Source: Methylobacter sp. (GTDB taxonomy: Bacteria > Pseudomonadota > Gammaproteobacteria > Methylococcales > Methylomonadaceae). Taken from it: a DNA stretch of 50,240 nt. Every line of letters starts with the position of its first letter. The stretch's first letter is position 1. Shown here in pieces: positions 36,515 through 45,695 of this stretch. The notes beneath the pieces were generated by a model. It worked only from the letters and a program-made list of their open reading frames with translations, had not been told where the DNA came from and did not search any database. Made by a program: the position numbers and the translations under genes. The stretch spans positions 1 to 50,240 of the forward strand of contig NZ_JAUXVR010000043.1 in assembly GCF_030680395.1 (NCBI RefSeq), read 5' to 3'.

Positions 36515-37102
36515 ATGCAGCAAAAGACAATTCTAACGCTATGTGCATCGCTGGCCTTTTCTATGGCGTTGGTCAACAATGCCGATGCCGCAAATTGGAA
36601 GGATGTGCTTAATGCTGTCAATAGCAACGTTAATGGTCAGGCGAATAACGCAGGCCAAGCATTGCAGCAAGGCCAACAAGCTACTAATGCAGCCCAAACG
36701 GTGCAACCCGGCAGTCTGGCCGAGTTATTGGTGCAGCGGACAGGCGTGACAGGAGCTCAGGCTCAAGGGGGTGCAGGCGCTTTGTTTCAGATTGCTAAAA
36801 CCAAGATGTCGACGGATTCATTTACCCAGCTGGAACAGTCGGTTCCGGGTATGCAGGGAATGCTGGGGGCTGCTGCGCCTACCCTATCGCAGCAGGGTGG
36901 TTTGGCGGGGCAATTGTCTTCTATAGCAGGCGCTTCGGGTGGAACGGCAGGGAATTTGATTTCTGTAGTTTCCGCTTTTCAGCAGCAGGGCATGTCGCCT
37001 GCGATGGTACAGCGATTTATTCCGGTAGTAATCGATTATGTCAAAGCCCATGGTAATGACGCTTTGGTAAATACTTTAAGCGCTGCATTAATCGGGCGTT
37101 GA
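36515..37102 (+). CDS. Exported DUF2780-family protein
   Basis: About 195 aa from the ATG at 36515, chosen for AGAGGA upstream and a signal peptide starting there (QQKTILTLCASLAFSMALVNNADA). A Gln/Ala/Asn-rich low-complexity region (VNGQANNAGQALQQGQQATNAAQTVQ) precedes the conserved domain: LAELLVQRTGVTGAQAQGGAGALFQIAKTKMSTDSFTQLEQSVPGMQGMLGAAP ... LISVVSAFQQQGMSPAMVQRFIPVVIDYVKAHGNDALVNTLSAAL. This matches the periplasmic DUF2780 (VcgC/VcgE-like) family, whose function is unknown. The 199 bp downstream to mltD hold only a degenerate palindrome. Confidence 0.82.
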   Translation: MQQKTILTLCASLAFSMALVNNADAANWKDVLNAVNSNVNGQANNAGQALQQGQQATNAAQTVQPGSLAELLVQRTGVTGAQAQGGAGALFQIAKTKMSTDSFTQLEQSVPGMQGMLGAAAPTLSQQGGLAGQLSSIAGASGGTAGNLISVVSAFQQQGMSPAMVQRFIPVVIDYVKAHGNDALVNTLSAALIGR

Positions 37103-37301
37103 TTTAGAATATCTTCTTTATTTATCAGTACCCTATAGGTATAGGTATCGAACGAAAATTGTATCATCGTCATCCCGGCAGAGATTAACTTCGTGCTCTA
37201 ACCGACGCTGGAATGACGCGCGGTTAATATATCTATGTCTTGATACAAATTAAGAGCTTTCCAAAAAGCACAATCCAAACCGTGTACGGTAAAGCCATCC
37301 A

Positions 37302-38915
37302 TCAAGTATTAAGAATCACTTTCAGTTTTTTACCTGGAGTAAGCGAATTGCTTATTATCGGTGGATTCCATTTGCGCAGGTCTGCGATTGAGACATTAAA
37401 TTTACGCGAAATTTGTGCCAGTGAATCGCCTTGCTTAACGGTATAACTAATCGAACGAATCCCGGCAGATGAAGCTACAGCCTGTTGATTGGCAGCTTTA
37501 ATAGTTAGTTTTTGACCTGAAACCAATGCGGATTTTGAAGTGATTTTATTCCAGCCCGCGATATCATTAACGCTAACTGAAAACTTCTGCGCGATATTCC
37601 AGAATGTGTCCCCTCGCTTTACGACATAAATCTGGGCACTTCCGGATTTATTGCTAACTGTTTTGGAGGTGGGCTGGGTATCAGTTGATTTTTGCGGAGG
37701 CGGCATTTTTAAAAACATACCGGAGTGGATAGCATTACTCGCCAAATGATTGGCCTGACGGATTGATTTGACTGTTGTATTATTTCGGTCAGCAATTGAT
37801 GCAAGACTTTCCCCTGCTTTAACTTTGTGCTGATTTTGGATAGTCTGAGTTTGGTCATGCCGAATTTGCGCCATTGTCTCATCATGGTAACGCTTCATAT
37901 CGACCCGTTCATCATAGGGCAGCTGAGCCAGGTTTTGTTTAAATGATTGTGCGTTGGCAACAGGAATCAATAAGTGATGCGGCCCTTGCGGCGCAGTGCT
38001 TGAATGGTTAAAGCCGGGATTTAATTTTAAAAACTCATTAAGCGGTGTATTAGCCAGCTCGGCAGCTTTGTTTAAATCCAGCTGAGATTTGACGTCAACA
38101 AGTTCACAATAAGGTTTATTCGGGATGCGTTGTAAATCAATATTGTATTTGTCGGCATTGGCAAATATTTTGGCAATAGCCAGCAACCGTGGCACATAGT
38201 CTGCTGTTTCCTTGGGAAGATCTAATGACCAGTAATCGGTTGCCAAACTGAGGTTTTCATTCTTTTCAATAGCTTTTCTTACATTGCCTTTGCCATAATT
38301 ATAGGAGGCCAACGCAAGATACCAATCGCCATCAAAAGTCTCGCCCAAGTGTTTGAGAAAAGAGGTTGCCGCTTTGGTTGAGGCATAAACATCGCGGCGA
38401 CCGTCGTACCATGCGTTTTGTTGAAGACCGTACAGACGACCGGTAGCCGGAATAAATTGCCAGAGTCCTGACGCATCGCTTTTTGAGTATGCTTCCGGCA
38501 GAAAGGCACTCTCAACAATAGGTAACAAAGCCAATTCGCCGGGAATATTTTTAGCTTCAATTTCGTTGAGTATTAGATGTAAATAAGGTTCTGCACGTTG
38601 CTGAACTCTGGCAAGATAGGCGGGGTGTCGTAAGTACCAGTTTATCTCGCGTTGAATCCGTTCATTTTCAATTTCGGGTAATGAATATAGCGATATTAAT
38701 CGCTCCCAAACTGTATTCTTGTATTTTGATGATACATCGTATTTTTGTTTGCCGAACGGATGGAGAGCGTGTCTCATATAGCTGTTATCCATTTCAGCGC
38801 TGGCAGGCGGCCTATCGTTAAAAGAGTCTTTTGAAGTGGTAGAGCAGCCTGTTGCGATTAAAGAGATCAACACTAATAAAAATTTAACTGATCTGTTAAA
38901 GTTAACGCTCATCAT
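37302..38915 (-). CDS. mltD: Membrane-bound lytic transglycosylase D with three LysM domains
   Basis: A 537-aa lipoprotein (lipobox ending at Cys24, LISLIATGC). The MltD N-terminal region (VWERLISLYSLPEIENERIQREINWYLRHPAYLARVQQRAEPYLHLILNEIEAKNIPGELALLPIVESAFLPEAYSKSDASGLWQFIPATGRLYGL) carries the catalytic Glu in PIVESAF and the SLT motif ASGLWQF; then LALASYNYGKGNVRKAI. Three LysM units follow near 365-410 (HKVKAGESLASIADRNN), 430-475 (YVVKRGDTFWNIAQKFS) and 490-535 (YTVKQGDSLAQISRKFN). It cleaves peptidoglycan from the periplasmic side. It diverges from the methyltransferase gene, as mltD does near yafS/rnhA in gammaproteobacteria. Confidence 0.96.
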   Translation of the reverse strand: MMSVNFNRSVKFLLVLISLIATGCSTTSKDSFNDRPPASAEMDNSYMRHALHPFGKQKYDVSSKYKNTVWERLISLYSLPEIENERIQREINWYLRHPAYLARVQQRAEPYLHLILNEIEAKNIPGELALLPIVESAFLPEAYSKSDASGLWQFIPATGRLYGLQQNAWYDGRRDVYASTKAATSFLKHLGETFDGDWYLALASYNYGKGNVRKAIEKNENLSLATDYWSLDLPKETADYVPRLLAIAKIFANADKYNIDLQRIPNKPYCELVDVKSQLDLNKAAELANTPLNEFLKLNPGFNHSSTAPQGPHHLLIPVANAQSFKQNLAQLPYDERVDMKRYHDETMAQIRHDQTQTIQNQHKVKAGESLASIADRNNTTVKSIRQANHLASNAIHSGMFLKMPPPQKSTDTQPTSKTVSNKSGSAQIYVVKRGDTFWNIAQKFSVSVNDIAGWNKITSKSALVSGQKLTIKAANQQAVASSAGIRSISYTVKQGDSLAQISRKFNVSIADLRKWNPPIISNSLTPGKKLKVILNT

Positions 38916-39011
38916 CTAAGCCTTTTAAGAATGAAGTTTATTATTAAGATGTTATCATTATAGCTTGTTTTTATTGAAAATCATCAAAGTCAGATAGTGT
39001 AGAATTCGGAC

Positions 39012-39731
39012 ATGAAACGTAATTTCTTATTTGCATGGTATCAAACCCCTAGAGGCAAGCTGCTACAACAGCTTGAAGCCGACTATTTACAACGGTCTAT
39101 TACTGTCAGTTGTCAGCAAACTATCTTGCAAATTGGTGGATTAGACTGGGAAAGTGAGTTTATCGACTGCACTTTATACAAGAATTTCACAGTACTCGAT
39201 GCCAAAAACCTGGGCTGCGACAAGGCACGAAAAATTCAGGCTAAATCATACAGACTGCCCTTGCAAAGTAACTGTATTGATATGATTATAGTGCCCCACT
39301 TACTGGAGTTTGATGCCTTTCGATTTCAAACTATGCGAGAAATAGAACGTGTTTTGAAGCCGGAGGGAATATTGGTCGTACTGAATTTTAATCCTTGGAG
39401 TCTATGGGTTAGATACCAGTATTTGTGGGATAAAAAAATGGCCGATTCATGGGGAGGACACTTTATTTCCCGTTCAAGAATTTTAGATTGGCTAAAGTTA
39501 TTAAATTTTGAAGTAATCGTATCGTCGGAGTTTAATCTGGATACGGTAAAATCGACTCATGAGAAATCTATAACCCGAGGGCACTCGCTCACATCGACCG
39601 CCTATGCGATTAAAGCTATCAAACGCCGTTATAACCTGATTCCATTAACGCCGGTACGAGCGTTAAATCCCCGTCTAATTCTGACAAACCCACTTAACAC
39701 ACCAACTACACAGCTAAATAAACATGACTGA
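39012..39731 (+). CDS. Class I SAM-dependent methyltransferase, YafS-like
   Basis: 239 aa. [18 protein letters not shown] is a degenerate SAM motif [54 protein letters not shown] contains motifs II-III with the [11 protein letters not shown] signature of methyltransf_11 enzymes. E. coli YafS, also next to rnhA, has the same features. Its substrate is unknown. The stop overlaps rnhA by 8 bp, so the two are probably co-translated. Confidence 0.85.
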   Translation: MKRNFLFAWYQTPRGKLLQQLEADYLQRSITVSCQQTILQIGGLDWESEFIDCTLYKNFTVLDAKNLGCDKARKIQAKSYRLPLQSNCIDMIIVPHLLEFDAFRFQTMREIERVLKPEGILVVLNFNPWSLWVRYQYLWDKKMADSWGGHFISRSRILDWLKLLNFEVIVSSEFNLDTVKSTHEKSITRGHSLTSTAYAIKAIKRRYNLIPLTPVRALNPRLILTNPLNTPTTQLNKHD

Positions 39732-40179
39732 TTCTGTCATTATTTACACCGATGGCGCCTGCCGTGGCAACCCTGGACCGGGCGGCTGGGGCGCAATACT
39801 CTGTTATAAGGGAACCGTTAAGGAAATCTACGGCGGCGACCCGGACACCACCAATAACCGCATGGAACTGATGGCTGCGATCCAGGCGCTGGAAATTCTG
39901 ACCAAGCCCTGTTCGGTACAGATCAATACCGATTCGAAATATGTCATGCAAGGTATAACCGAATGGATTAGCAACTGGAAAAAACGCGGCTGGAAAACCG
40001 CCTCCAGGACACCGGTTAAAAATGAAGACCTGTGGCGTAGGCTGGATGCCGCCATTCAAGGGCACAATATCGAGTGGTTTTGGGTAAAAGGCCATTCAGG
40101 CCATAAAGATAACGACCGGGCGGATGAACTGGCTAACCTTGGTATTGATTCATTAAGGAATGAACACGAAATATCTTGA
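39724..40179 (+). CDS. rnhA: Ribonuclease HI
   Basis: 151 aa, the standard length. The four catalytic acidic residues are in canonical positions: D10 ([17 protein letters not shown]), E48 ([10 protein letters not shown]), D70 (INTDSKYV) and D134 (NDRADELAN), with the handle region [24 protein letters not shown] and the catalytic His loop KGHSGHKDN. It cleaves the RNA strand of RNA-DNA hybrids. It overlaps the methyltransferase gene by 8 bp. Confidence 0.98.
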   Translation: MTDSVIIYTDGACRGNPGPGGWGAILCYKGTVKEIYGGDPDTTNNRMELMAAIQALEILTKPCSVQINTDSKYVMQGITEWISNWKKRGWKTASRTPVKNEDLWRRLDAAIQGHNIEWFWVKGHSGHKDNDRADELANLGIDSLRNEHEIS

Positions 40180-40400
40180 GTATTTGAGGACGAATTCGAC
40201 TTTGGGCACAAGTTTTTAGGACAATTTACTCAACTCAGCCTTATCGGGTGTTCGTTTTAGACCACTAGACAGTACAATCACTTGGGTTATGGCCATCACG
40301 AGCTTATTGTGAAAATATTTTTTACAACAATTCCGGAATGGCTAGGTTTGTCTTTCTGCTAATTTCAGCATTCAAATTCAACAATCAAGCACCTACAATC

Positions 40401-40615
40401 TTTTCCACAATTCCTGTGCATAACTCTGTGCATAAACTATAAATAACATCGTTCAGACTCGATAAAACCTGCTTGTTTGTTAAATTGTAGTATTTTTATA
40501 CAAAAATACTATTGTATTTTATAATCAATAAGTTATATTTATAAAGCTTCAATGCACAGAGTCTGCCTCAAGCTGGAATTCAGCATTTATTACAACAAAA
40601 TCAATCTGTGCATAA
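40401..40615. promoter_or_regulatory. Cluster of DnaA-box-like 9-mers with an AT-rich tract
   Basis: Four matches to TTWTNCACA: TTTTCCACA at 40401-40409 (+), and TGTGCATAA (reverse of TTATGCACA) at 40415-40423, 40427-40435 and 40607-40615. A near match CAATGCACA is at 40550-40558. Between them, 40478-40548 is very AT-rich and contains a 10-bp hairpin TAGTATTTTT/AAAAATACTA (40488-40511). The 40180-40706 gap holds no gene. It could be a replication origin, a DnaA-titrating site or a DnaA-controlled promoter. Confidence 0.6.
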
Positions 40616-40706
40616 ACACCATTTAATAAGTCTATGAACTGTGTAACTTTAATCAGTTCAATTCTTTATCGCTTTAACCCCATCCTAACGAATAAGGTTA
40701 GATTAT

Positions 40707-40901
40707 GTGAGCGATAGCGAACCACAATCTGAACCGGTTGTTGGACAAGCTCGGTGGAAGTCGGAAGACTGGTTTTATTATAAAAAATATCTTTTCGGAT
40801 TTTTTGGGTTGCGGCGAGGATTTTATAACCGTAATAGTCAAGAACAAGCCGAACGCGTTGCTTTGGTAACGCCTTTAGTGGGTGGTGATGATTTAAGGTG
40901 A
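40707..40901 (+). CDS. Small hypothetical protein
   Basis: 64 aa starting at GTG 40707, with AAGG ~9 bp upstream; the preceding ATG at 40705 is out of frame and meets TGA at once. The protein is polar at the ends with an aromatic, basic middle (WFYYKKYLFGFFGLRRGFYNRNSQEQAERVALVTPL). No family is recognised. A terminator-like hairpin follows immediately, which supports a real transcription unit. It sits just downstream of the DnaA-box cluster. Confidence 0.5.
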   Translation: MSDSEPQSEPVVGQARWKSEDWFYYKKYLFGFFGLRRGFYNRNSQEQAERVALVTPLVGGDDLR

Positions 40902-40911
40902 ATAACAGCCT

Positions 40912-40944
40912 TTTTTAAGCCAAGCACGGCCCTCGGCTTAAAAA
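40912..40944. terminator. Bidirectional terminator-like hairpin
   Basis: TTTTTAAGCC (40912-40921) pairs perfectly with GGCTTAAAAA (40935-40944), with T/A runs on both flanks, directly after the small ORF. Confidence 0.65.
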
Positions 40945-41005
40945 TGCCGATTTTGAGCCCTCTCGGAATGACGAATGCGGTTACATAACCGATTGCGCCT
41001 CCACT

Positions 41006-41273
41006 TCAGTTAGCCGGATGGCGCAAACCGCCCGAATGCCAACGGGGGGGGATTCGCGGTTGCTCAATTCGTATTGCACCGCCACCGCAGCAAGGGCGCT
41101 TGATCGGGGGACGTTTTACCACCCCTATCGGGGTCTTAACCGGGTTCAGCTTGAACAGCATATAAAGCAATTCCAACACCCGCTTGCTGTTGGAATGCAA
41201 AAAACCGAAGTTACGGGTGCGCCGGAAGCCTTTTGGCAGCACATGCTGCAAAATCAGCCACAAGAACTTAGAA
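41006..41273 (-). pseudogene. C-terminal remnant of an IS91-family transposase
   Basis: The minus-strand frame reads KFLWLILQHVLPKGFRRTRNFGFLHSNSKRVLELLYMLFKL ... RPCCGGGAIRIEQPR. The 'F(L)xxxxxHVLPKGFxRxRxxGFL' segment and the following zinc-like CCG are characteristic of the C-terminal part of IS91/ISCR rolling-circle transposases. Everything upstream is missing, cut off at ~41270 where the IS5-family sequence begins. It is non-functional. Confidence 0.72.
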
Positions 41274-41504
41274 GCTGTTTAAAAACCTAAGCGACGGTTA
41301 TAAGCTGGAACATTTTTGGCCTAGGAGGGCTGGCGGTTGTACTTGACGAATTTAACCGACGAGCAATGGCAGTTATTATGTCCAGTACTTGAAACTGCAC
41401 GTACCCCAAAAAAAGGGGGCAGACCGCGAAGCTATCCATTTCGCGAAATCGTTAACGGCATTCTCACTATCACCAAGACAGGCTGCCAATGGCGGATGCT
41501 ACCG

Positions 41505-41771
41505 ACGCTGCGAGACAGGAGTCGAGTAGTCCCCAGAAGCGATAGTGCATGTGTTTTCACGAAGCGTTTTTTGCGTAGTGAAAATGCAGGCTTTCCCGAC
41601 ATCGCGTCGAGTCATTGCGAGAATGATGTTGGATACCCCTTGCTGGGTATCCAACGAATGAAGCAGGACGGCTGGGGCCGCCGCAGGCATAAGCGGTCGC
41701 GTAGCTTTTGCCGCTTGTTGGGCAGGGATGCCCATAAAAGCTTTCGCAAAAATAGCGACTCCCCGGCGTAT
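41505..41771. mobile_element. ~265-bp MITE-like insertion within the IS5 transposase gene
   Basis: IS5-group proteins read CQWRMLPxDFPPWxxVYxYF. Here ~89 codons separate CQWRMLP from FAPWSSVYGYF, with no stop and no frame change. The insert contains a perfect 11-bp hairpin GTTGGATACCC/GGGTATCCAAC (~41629-41656) and a short inverted GGAGTCG (41517-41523)/CGACTCC (41756-41762) near its ends. It carries no recognisable gene. A target duplication is not clear. Confidence 0.65.
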
Positions 41772-42131
41772 TTTGCACCTTGGAGTTCAGTTTACGGATA
41801 CTTTAGAACATGGAAACTCTCTGGAGTATGGGATGAGGCATTAACGCTCTTTCGTGAAACCTACCGGATCCAATTCGGGAAAAACGCGCGGCCGACGGCG
41901 GCCATTATTGATGCACAATCGGTAAAAACCACGGGACCAGGCAAGCAACGCGGTTTTGACGCAGGTAAAAAGATTAAAGGGAGAAAACGCCATATCGCGG
42001 TCGATACGATGGGGAATCTGCTTGCGGTGCGTGTTCATTCAGCGGGTATACAAGATCGGCGCGGCGCTCGGTTGCTCATGATCCGGCTGTACGCGATGTT
42101 TTCTGCCTTGAGTGTAATTTGGGCTGATGGC

Positions 42132-42139
42132 GGTTATAG
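42132..42139. repeat. Left 8-bp target-site duplication of the IS66 element
   Basis: GGTTATAG here and at 49929-49936. Joining the flanks across one copy gives GAT GGC GGT TAT AGC GGC GTT, i.e. DGGYSGV, the normal IS5 sequence. Confidence 0.92.
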
Positions 42140-42153
42140 GTATGCGTCAGTCG

Positions 42154-42384
42154 CTACCAGGTAGATTTTTCAGGAGCGTTCTGTTTAATCGTATCAATCC
42201 ATTCTGGCGTCAAGGGTAGCAACTCATCAATACGTCGATTAGGCCAAGTAGGCAGTTTTTCGAGCGTATCCCTTAACCAATCGGTTGGATTAATGCCATT
42301 GAGTTTAGCCGTACCCAGCAAGGTCTGTATCGCAGCCGCCCGTTTACCGGCACGCTCGGAACCGGCAAATAGCCAGTTCTTTTT
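42154..42384 (-). pseudogene. tnpC: IS66 transposase tnpC, C-terminal fragment
   Basis: KNWLFAGSERAGKRAAAIQTLLGTAKLNGINPTDWLRDTLEKLPTWPNRRIDELLPLTPEW is the standard end of IS66 transposases. It continues the middle fragment, which stops at NCIRPIALGK (45853). The recombinase element sits between them, in the GGAAAAAAG run that encodes GKK. Confidence 0.92.
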
Positions 42385-42406
42385 GTTATGCAAAGCTTTG
42401 CATAAC
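42385..42406. repeat. 22-bp perfect palindrome at the left edge of the RIT element
   Basis: GTTATGCAAAG followed by its exact reverse complement. It lies between the IS66 T-tract and the left terminal repeat of the recombinase element, with no counterpart at the right edge. Confidence 0.75.
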
Positions 42407-42495
42407 AAAAATTATGCTCAGTCCGTTATTATGCTGAGTAAGTATCGTAAACCGACAGCGCGCCTGGCTTTCCACGCTGGCGACTTTGCATAATT

Positions 42496-43509
42496 TTAAA
42501 GACCCTCCAAGAACTTTAGAAGGTCATCCGATGGGTGATAGCGCACCTGCCCAATCTCTGGCGGTAGTGCGATCATGGCTAGAGCCCGTTCCTTCATGGA
42601 TAGATCAGCCTCAATGTAACCGTGTGTGGTCACAGGGCTTTCATGGCCCAGCCATAAAGCGATGATGGTGATATCTACGCCAGCTTGCAGTAAGTGCATG
42701 GCCGTTGTATGTCTCAAGGTATGCGGCGTTACGCTACGACCTTGCAATTGTGGACATTGGTTCGCCGCCAAGTTTACTGCCAGAGCAATCCGTTCGGCTA
42801 CATTTGAGCGCGTCATTGGTAAGCCTTGACGAGTCGGCACTAAAGCTTGTTCAGCCTTCAAATTGGCGAACACCAGCCAGTGCCGTATTTTGGCGGCAGT
42901 CTCTTTCCATAGAGGTACAGTCCGTTGTTTGCGGCCCTTACCATGCAGGCGTACTGAAGGTGATACGGTTAGTTCAACATCGGCCACCCGGATACCAATC
43001 AACTCCGATACCCGAGCGCCGGTGTTATAAAGCAGTGTTAACAAAATATGATCCCGACAGCCACACCAAGTTTGTTTATCGGGCGCTTCCAGCAAAGCTT
43101 GCATTTCCTCGCGCGACAGGAAGCTCAGCATAGGCCTTTCAAAGCGCTTCATCGGAATTGCCTGAATCTGCTGGGTCAACAGCAAAGCTTCCGGGCATTG
43201 CAAAGCCACATAGTGGGCAAAAGCCCGTATAGTCGCTAAGCGAGCATTACGGGTTCTGACAGAATTGTGGCGTTCGGATTCCAGGTATGTAAGGAAGTTA
43301 AGTATCAAGGTCACATCAAAGTCGACCAGAGCAAGCTTGGCAGGTGGCTTACCTATTTCGCGTTCGGCATAACACAGTAGCATTCGAAAGGTATCATGGT
43401 AAGCAGCGATAGTTCTGGGACTTGCATTCTTCTGCTGCAACAATCGATCGGCAAAAAAGCGTTGAACCAAAGCGGCAAATTCGGCAGGATTAGTCAGCAG
43501 ACAGTTCAT
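42496..43509 (-). CDS. Tyrosine recombinase, third gene of the trio
   Basis: About 337 aa from the ATG at 43509; an in-frame start 6 codons earlier exists. The N-terminal SAM-like core-binding domain (LVQRFFADRLLQQKNASPRTIAAYHDTFRMLL) precedes the catalytic domain: TGARVSELIGI (Arg I), LHGKGRKQRTVPLW (Lys), HTLRHTTAMHLLQAG (HxxR), LGHESPVTTHGYIEAD (His and nucleophilic Tyr). All catalytic residues are intact. Its start lies inside the end of the middle recombinase gene (20-bp overlap), so the two are translationally linked. Confidence 0.93.
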   Translation of the reverse strand: MNCLLTNPAEFAALVQRFFADRLLQQKNASPRTIAAYHDTFRMLLCYAEREIGKPPAKLALVDFDVTLILNFLTYLESERHNSVRTRNARLATIRAFAHYVALQCPEALLLTQQIQAIPMKRFERPMLSFLSREEMQALLEAPDKQTWCGCRDHILLTLLYNTGARVSELIGIRVADVELTVSPSVRLHGKGRKQRTVPLWKETAAKIRHWLVFANLKAEQALVPTRQGLPMTRSNVAERIALAVNLAANQCPQLQGRSVTPHTLRHTTAMHLLQAGVDITIIALWLGHESPVTTHGYIEADLSMKERALAMIALPPEIGQVRYHPSDDLLKFLEGL

Positions 43510-44469
43510 AGCTGACCTCCTGAGCATATCGATGGAAACGTTCGGCCGCGATAGCCATCAGTTCTGGAATGCCGGTGAAATACCAATAGGTGTCGCTGAC
43601 CCGAGCGTGCCCGACATAAGTTGATAACGCCAGCACTGCGTGGTCAACATCAACACCCTGTTGATAAAATCGCAACAAGCTATGCACTATAAAGGTATGT
43701 CGAAGATCATGCAGGCGATGATGTATATAATCGCCACGCGGCTTCCAGCCAAGTTGTCGGCAAATCGTCTGTAAGGTATTCAATATGTTTGCCCGATTAA
43801 CTGGCTGACCTTCGTCGGACAGGAAAAATCGATTGCAGATGGGATGCGGTATGATCTGATCACGTAACCGGGCATAGTCATTTAGCGCATGCGTGGTGCT
43901 CGGATGCAGTGACGCCCAGCGACTCTTGAGAAACTTAACATCATGGATACAAAGTACTCCAGAATCAAGATCAACATCGCCACGAGAAAGCCAAGTCGCT
44001 TCTGAAATGCGCAGTCCGTTTGAGGCCAGTAGTCCGAAAATAGTGCGACAGGTGGCTGGGCGTAAACCGTGTCGAGATACGAGATTATCGGTTGCGTTGA
44101 GGAGTGCAATCAGTTCGACTTCGGTATAGATATGAGGAATAAGCCGTCGGTGAGCCGGGCCAAATAATCCTGATGGGGAATCTCCGTGGATGGATCAAGT
44201 CGCTGGCAGAATCGGGCAAAACCGCGTAAAACTTCAATGCGCCGCGCTCGGGTGATGGGGCGATCTCGTTTTGAATCTTGAGCCCATTGCATAGCAAGAG
44301 CCATCGTCAGGCTTTGCTGATCGCCACTGGCATCAGCAAAGCGAGCGAATCCTTTTAGAACTGTTTCATCAATAGTCAGTTTATAACCAAGGCTGTGTCG
44401 TTGAACTAAGTACGCCTCAACCCGTAACAGCCAAAAATTAGAGGCGTTCATGAGCAACTCCCAGGCCAA
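43490..44469 (-). pseudogene. Tyrosine recombinase, second gene of the trio, frameshifted
   Basis: The first frame (44469 to ~44171) encodes the N-terminal domain (VEAYLVQRHSLGYKLTIDETVLKGFARFAD ... LRGFARFCQRLDPSTEIPH) and would stop at 44110. The rest (to 43490) is open in another frame: GLFGPAHRRLIPHIYTEVELIALL ... LLASNGLRISEATWL (Arg I), RLHDLRHTFIVHSL (HxxR), YVGHARVSDTYWYF (His, Tyr). Restoring one G at CATCAG-GATTATT (about 44169-44171) gives a normal ~325-aa protein. No slippery heptamer is seen, so mutation or a sequencing error is likelier than programmed frameshifting. Confidence 0.85.
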
Positions 44470-45695
44470 GGTAACGCCACAGCCCGTAAGCGTTCAAGAT
44501 CGACACGGGCATAGGTCTTTGCAGTATCAAGGCATTGATGTCTCAGCAAGTCTGCAATGTCCTTGATGGACGCGCCCGCCTTTTGTAGACGTGTCGCGGT
44601 GGTTGAGCGCAGAACATGGGTATTGCAAAATTGATTGCGCAGGCCGCAACGAGTAAACGCACGATTCATTGCATTACGAATAGCGGGCACAGATAACGGT
44701 TGATCAAAAGGGGCTCGATGCCTGACAAACAGGATTCGACTTGATGCCAGTGGTCGGCCTTTAAACAGATATTGTGCAATAGCTTGCCCTGTAGATACTG
44801 GGAGTGGCAACTGCTGCACGCGTTTACTTTTATTACTACTAATGGTTAGCGTTGCGTTACGCCAGTCCACGGAATCTAGCTTTAAATAGGTCACCTCATG
44901 ACCGCGTAACCCAATATCCAGCAAGCAACGGGCGATGGCATAATCGCGCATACCGACCCCGTACGTACAATCGAATGCCTTTAGAAATGCATCGACTTGT
45001 GTGTCGGATAGCACCTTGGGCAAGGTTGCAGGTGACCAGGATGCAATCCTTGGAATAAAGGCTGACAAAACGGTGGTGGGCTCGCCCTGTAAAGCGCAGA
45101 AGCGTAAATAGCTGCGCAAACTGGCACCGGCGACTTTTAGTGATGCTGGTCGCCATCTCAAGGCCATGTGTTGAAAAAAAGCATCAATATCAGCGCCAGA
45201 AATTTGCGCGAAAACAGGCGCTTCTGAGCAAAATCGATGACTAAGAAACGCACCAACATGCTGGCAACGGTTCACACAGGTCTGCGGTGACATACCGCAA
45301 ATATTCAGCAGGTAATCAGTAAATCGTTCAAGTTCCGCTTCTATCGGACTCTTGGTGATGATTGAATATTGTTGTGGCAAAAAAGTGAGCAAATGCTTTA
45401 GCGCTGCTCTATCCATTTTAATGGGGTCACTGGAATTAACAGAATTGGAAGACAACAAAAGCAGATCATGAAGGTAGTGGTGAAAGAGCGCCTGATTAAT
45501 GCTTTGCAATTCCACACCTTCGGCATTTAGCCAGCAACCGAAATGAATTACACAGTTGACATAGCGCTCAATGGTATACCTTGCATAGTGCTGGGCATTT
45601 AATGCTTCAACATAGGGAGCGGCAATGCTGCTGAGCGGATTATCGACAAGCGAATCCAGGTGAGTAAGATCCGCCAGATGGGTTTCAGTAAACAT
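44448..45695 (-). CDS. Tyrosine recombinase, first gene of the trio
   Basis: About 415 aa from the ATG at 45695; a longer in-frame start at 45740 has no better support. An N-terminal SAM-like region (APYVEALNAQHYARYTIERYVNCVIHFGCWL) and a second (FTDYLLNICGMSPQTCVNRCQHVGAFL) precede the catalytic domain: DIGLRGHEVTYLKLDSVDW (Arg I), TISSNKSKRVQQLPLP (Lys), HVLRSTTATRLQKAG (HxxR), LLRHQCLDTAKTYARVDLERL (His, Tyr). It overlaps the second gene by ~22 bp. Confidence 0.93.
   Translation of the reverse strand: MFTETHLADLTHLDSLVDNPLSSIAAPYVEALNAQHYARYTIERYVNCVIHFGCWLNAEGVELQSINQALFHHYLHDLLLLSSNSVNSSDPIKMDRAALKHLLTFLPQQYSIITKSPIEAELERFTDYLLNICGMSPQTCVNRCQHVGAFLSHRFCSEAPVFAQISGADIDAFFQHMALRWRPASLKVAGASLRSYLRFCALQGEPTTVLSAFIPRIASWSPATLPKVLSDTQVDAFLKAFDCTYGVGMRDYAIARCLLDIGLRGHEVTYLKLDSVDWRNATLTISSNKSKRVQQLPLPVSTGQAIAQYLFKGRPLASSRILFVRHRAPFDQPLSVPAIRNAMNRAFTRCGLRNQFCNTHVLRSTTATRLQKAGASIKDIADLLRHQCLDTAKTYARVDLERLRAVALPWPGSCS

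Larger units (their letters stand above)
41337..42139 (+). pseudogene. IS5-family transposase, N-terminal part
   Basis: TTG start with AGGAGGG ~8 bp upstream. YLTNLTDEQWQLLCPVLETARTPKKGGRPRSYPFREIVNGILTITKTGCQWRMLP is the IS5-group N-terminus. A foreign ~89-codon stretch follows, then FAPWSSVYGYFRTWKLSGVWDEAL, IIDAQSVKTTGPGKQRGFDAGKKIKGRKRHIAVDTMGNLLAVRVHSAGIQDRRGA with the first catalytic Asp (DAQSVKT), and WADGGYR with the second Asp. The true continuation after GGY is [10 protein letters not shown] at 49937, so the residues beyond 42139 (YASVATR) belong to the inserted IS66 end. Confidence 0.85.

Noticed and set aside
41018-41290. Plus-strand frame of 90 aa before the IS5 transposase
   Set aside because: It is antisense to the IS91-type transposase remnant, which has the clear HVLPKGF signature.
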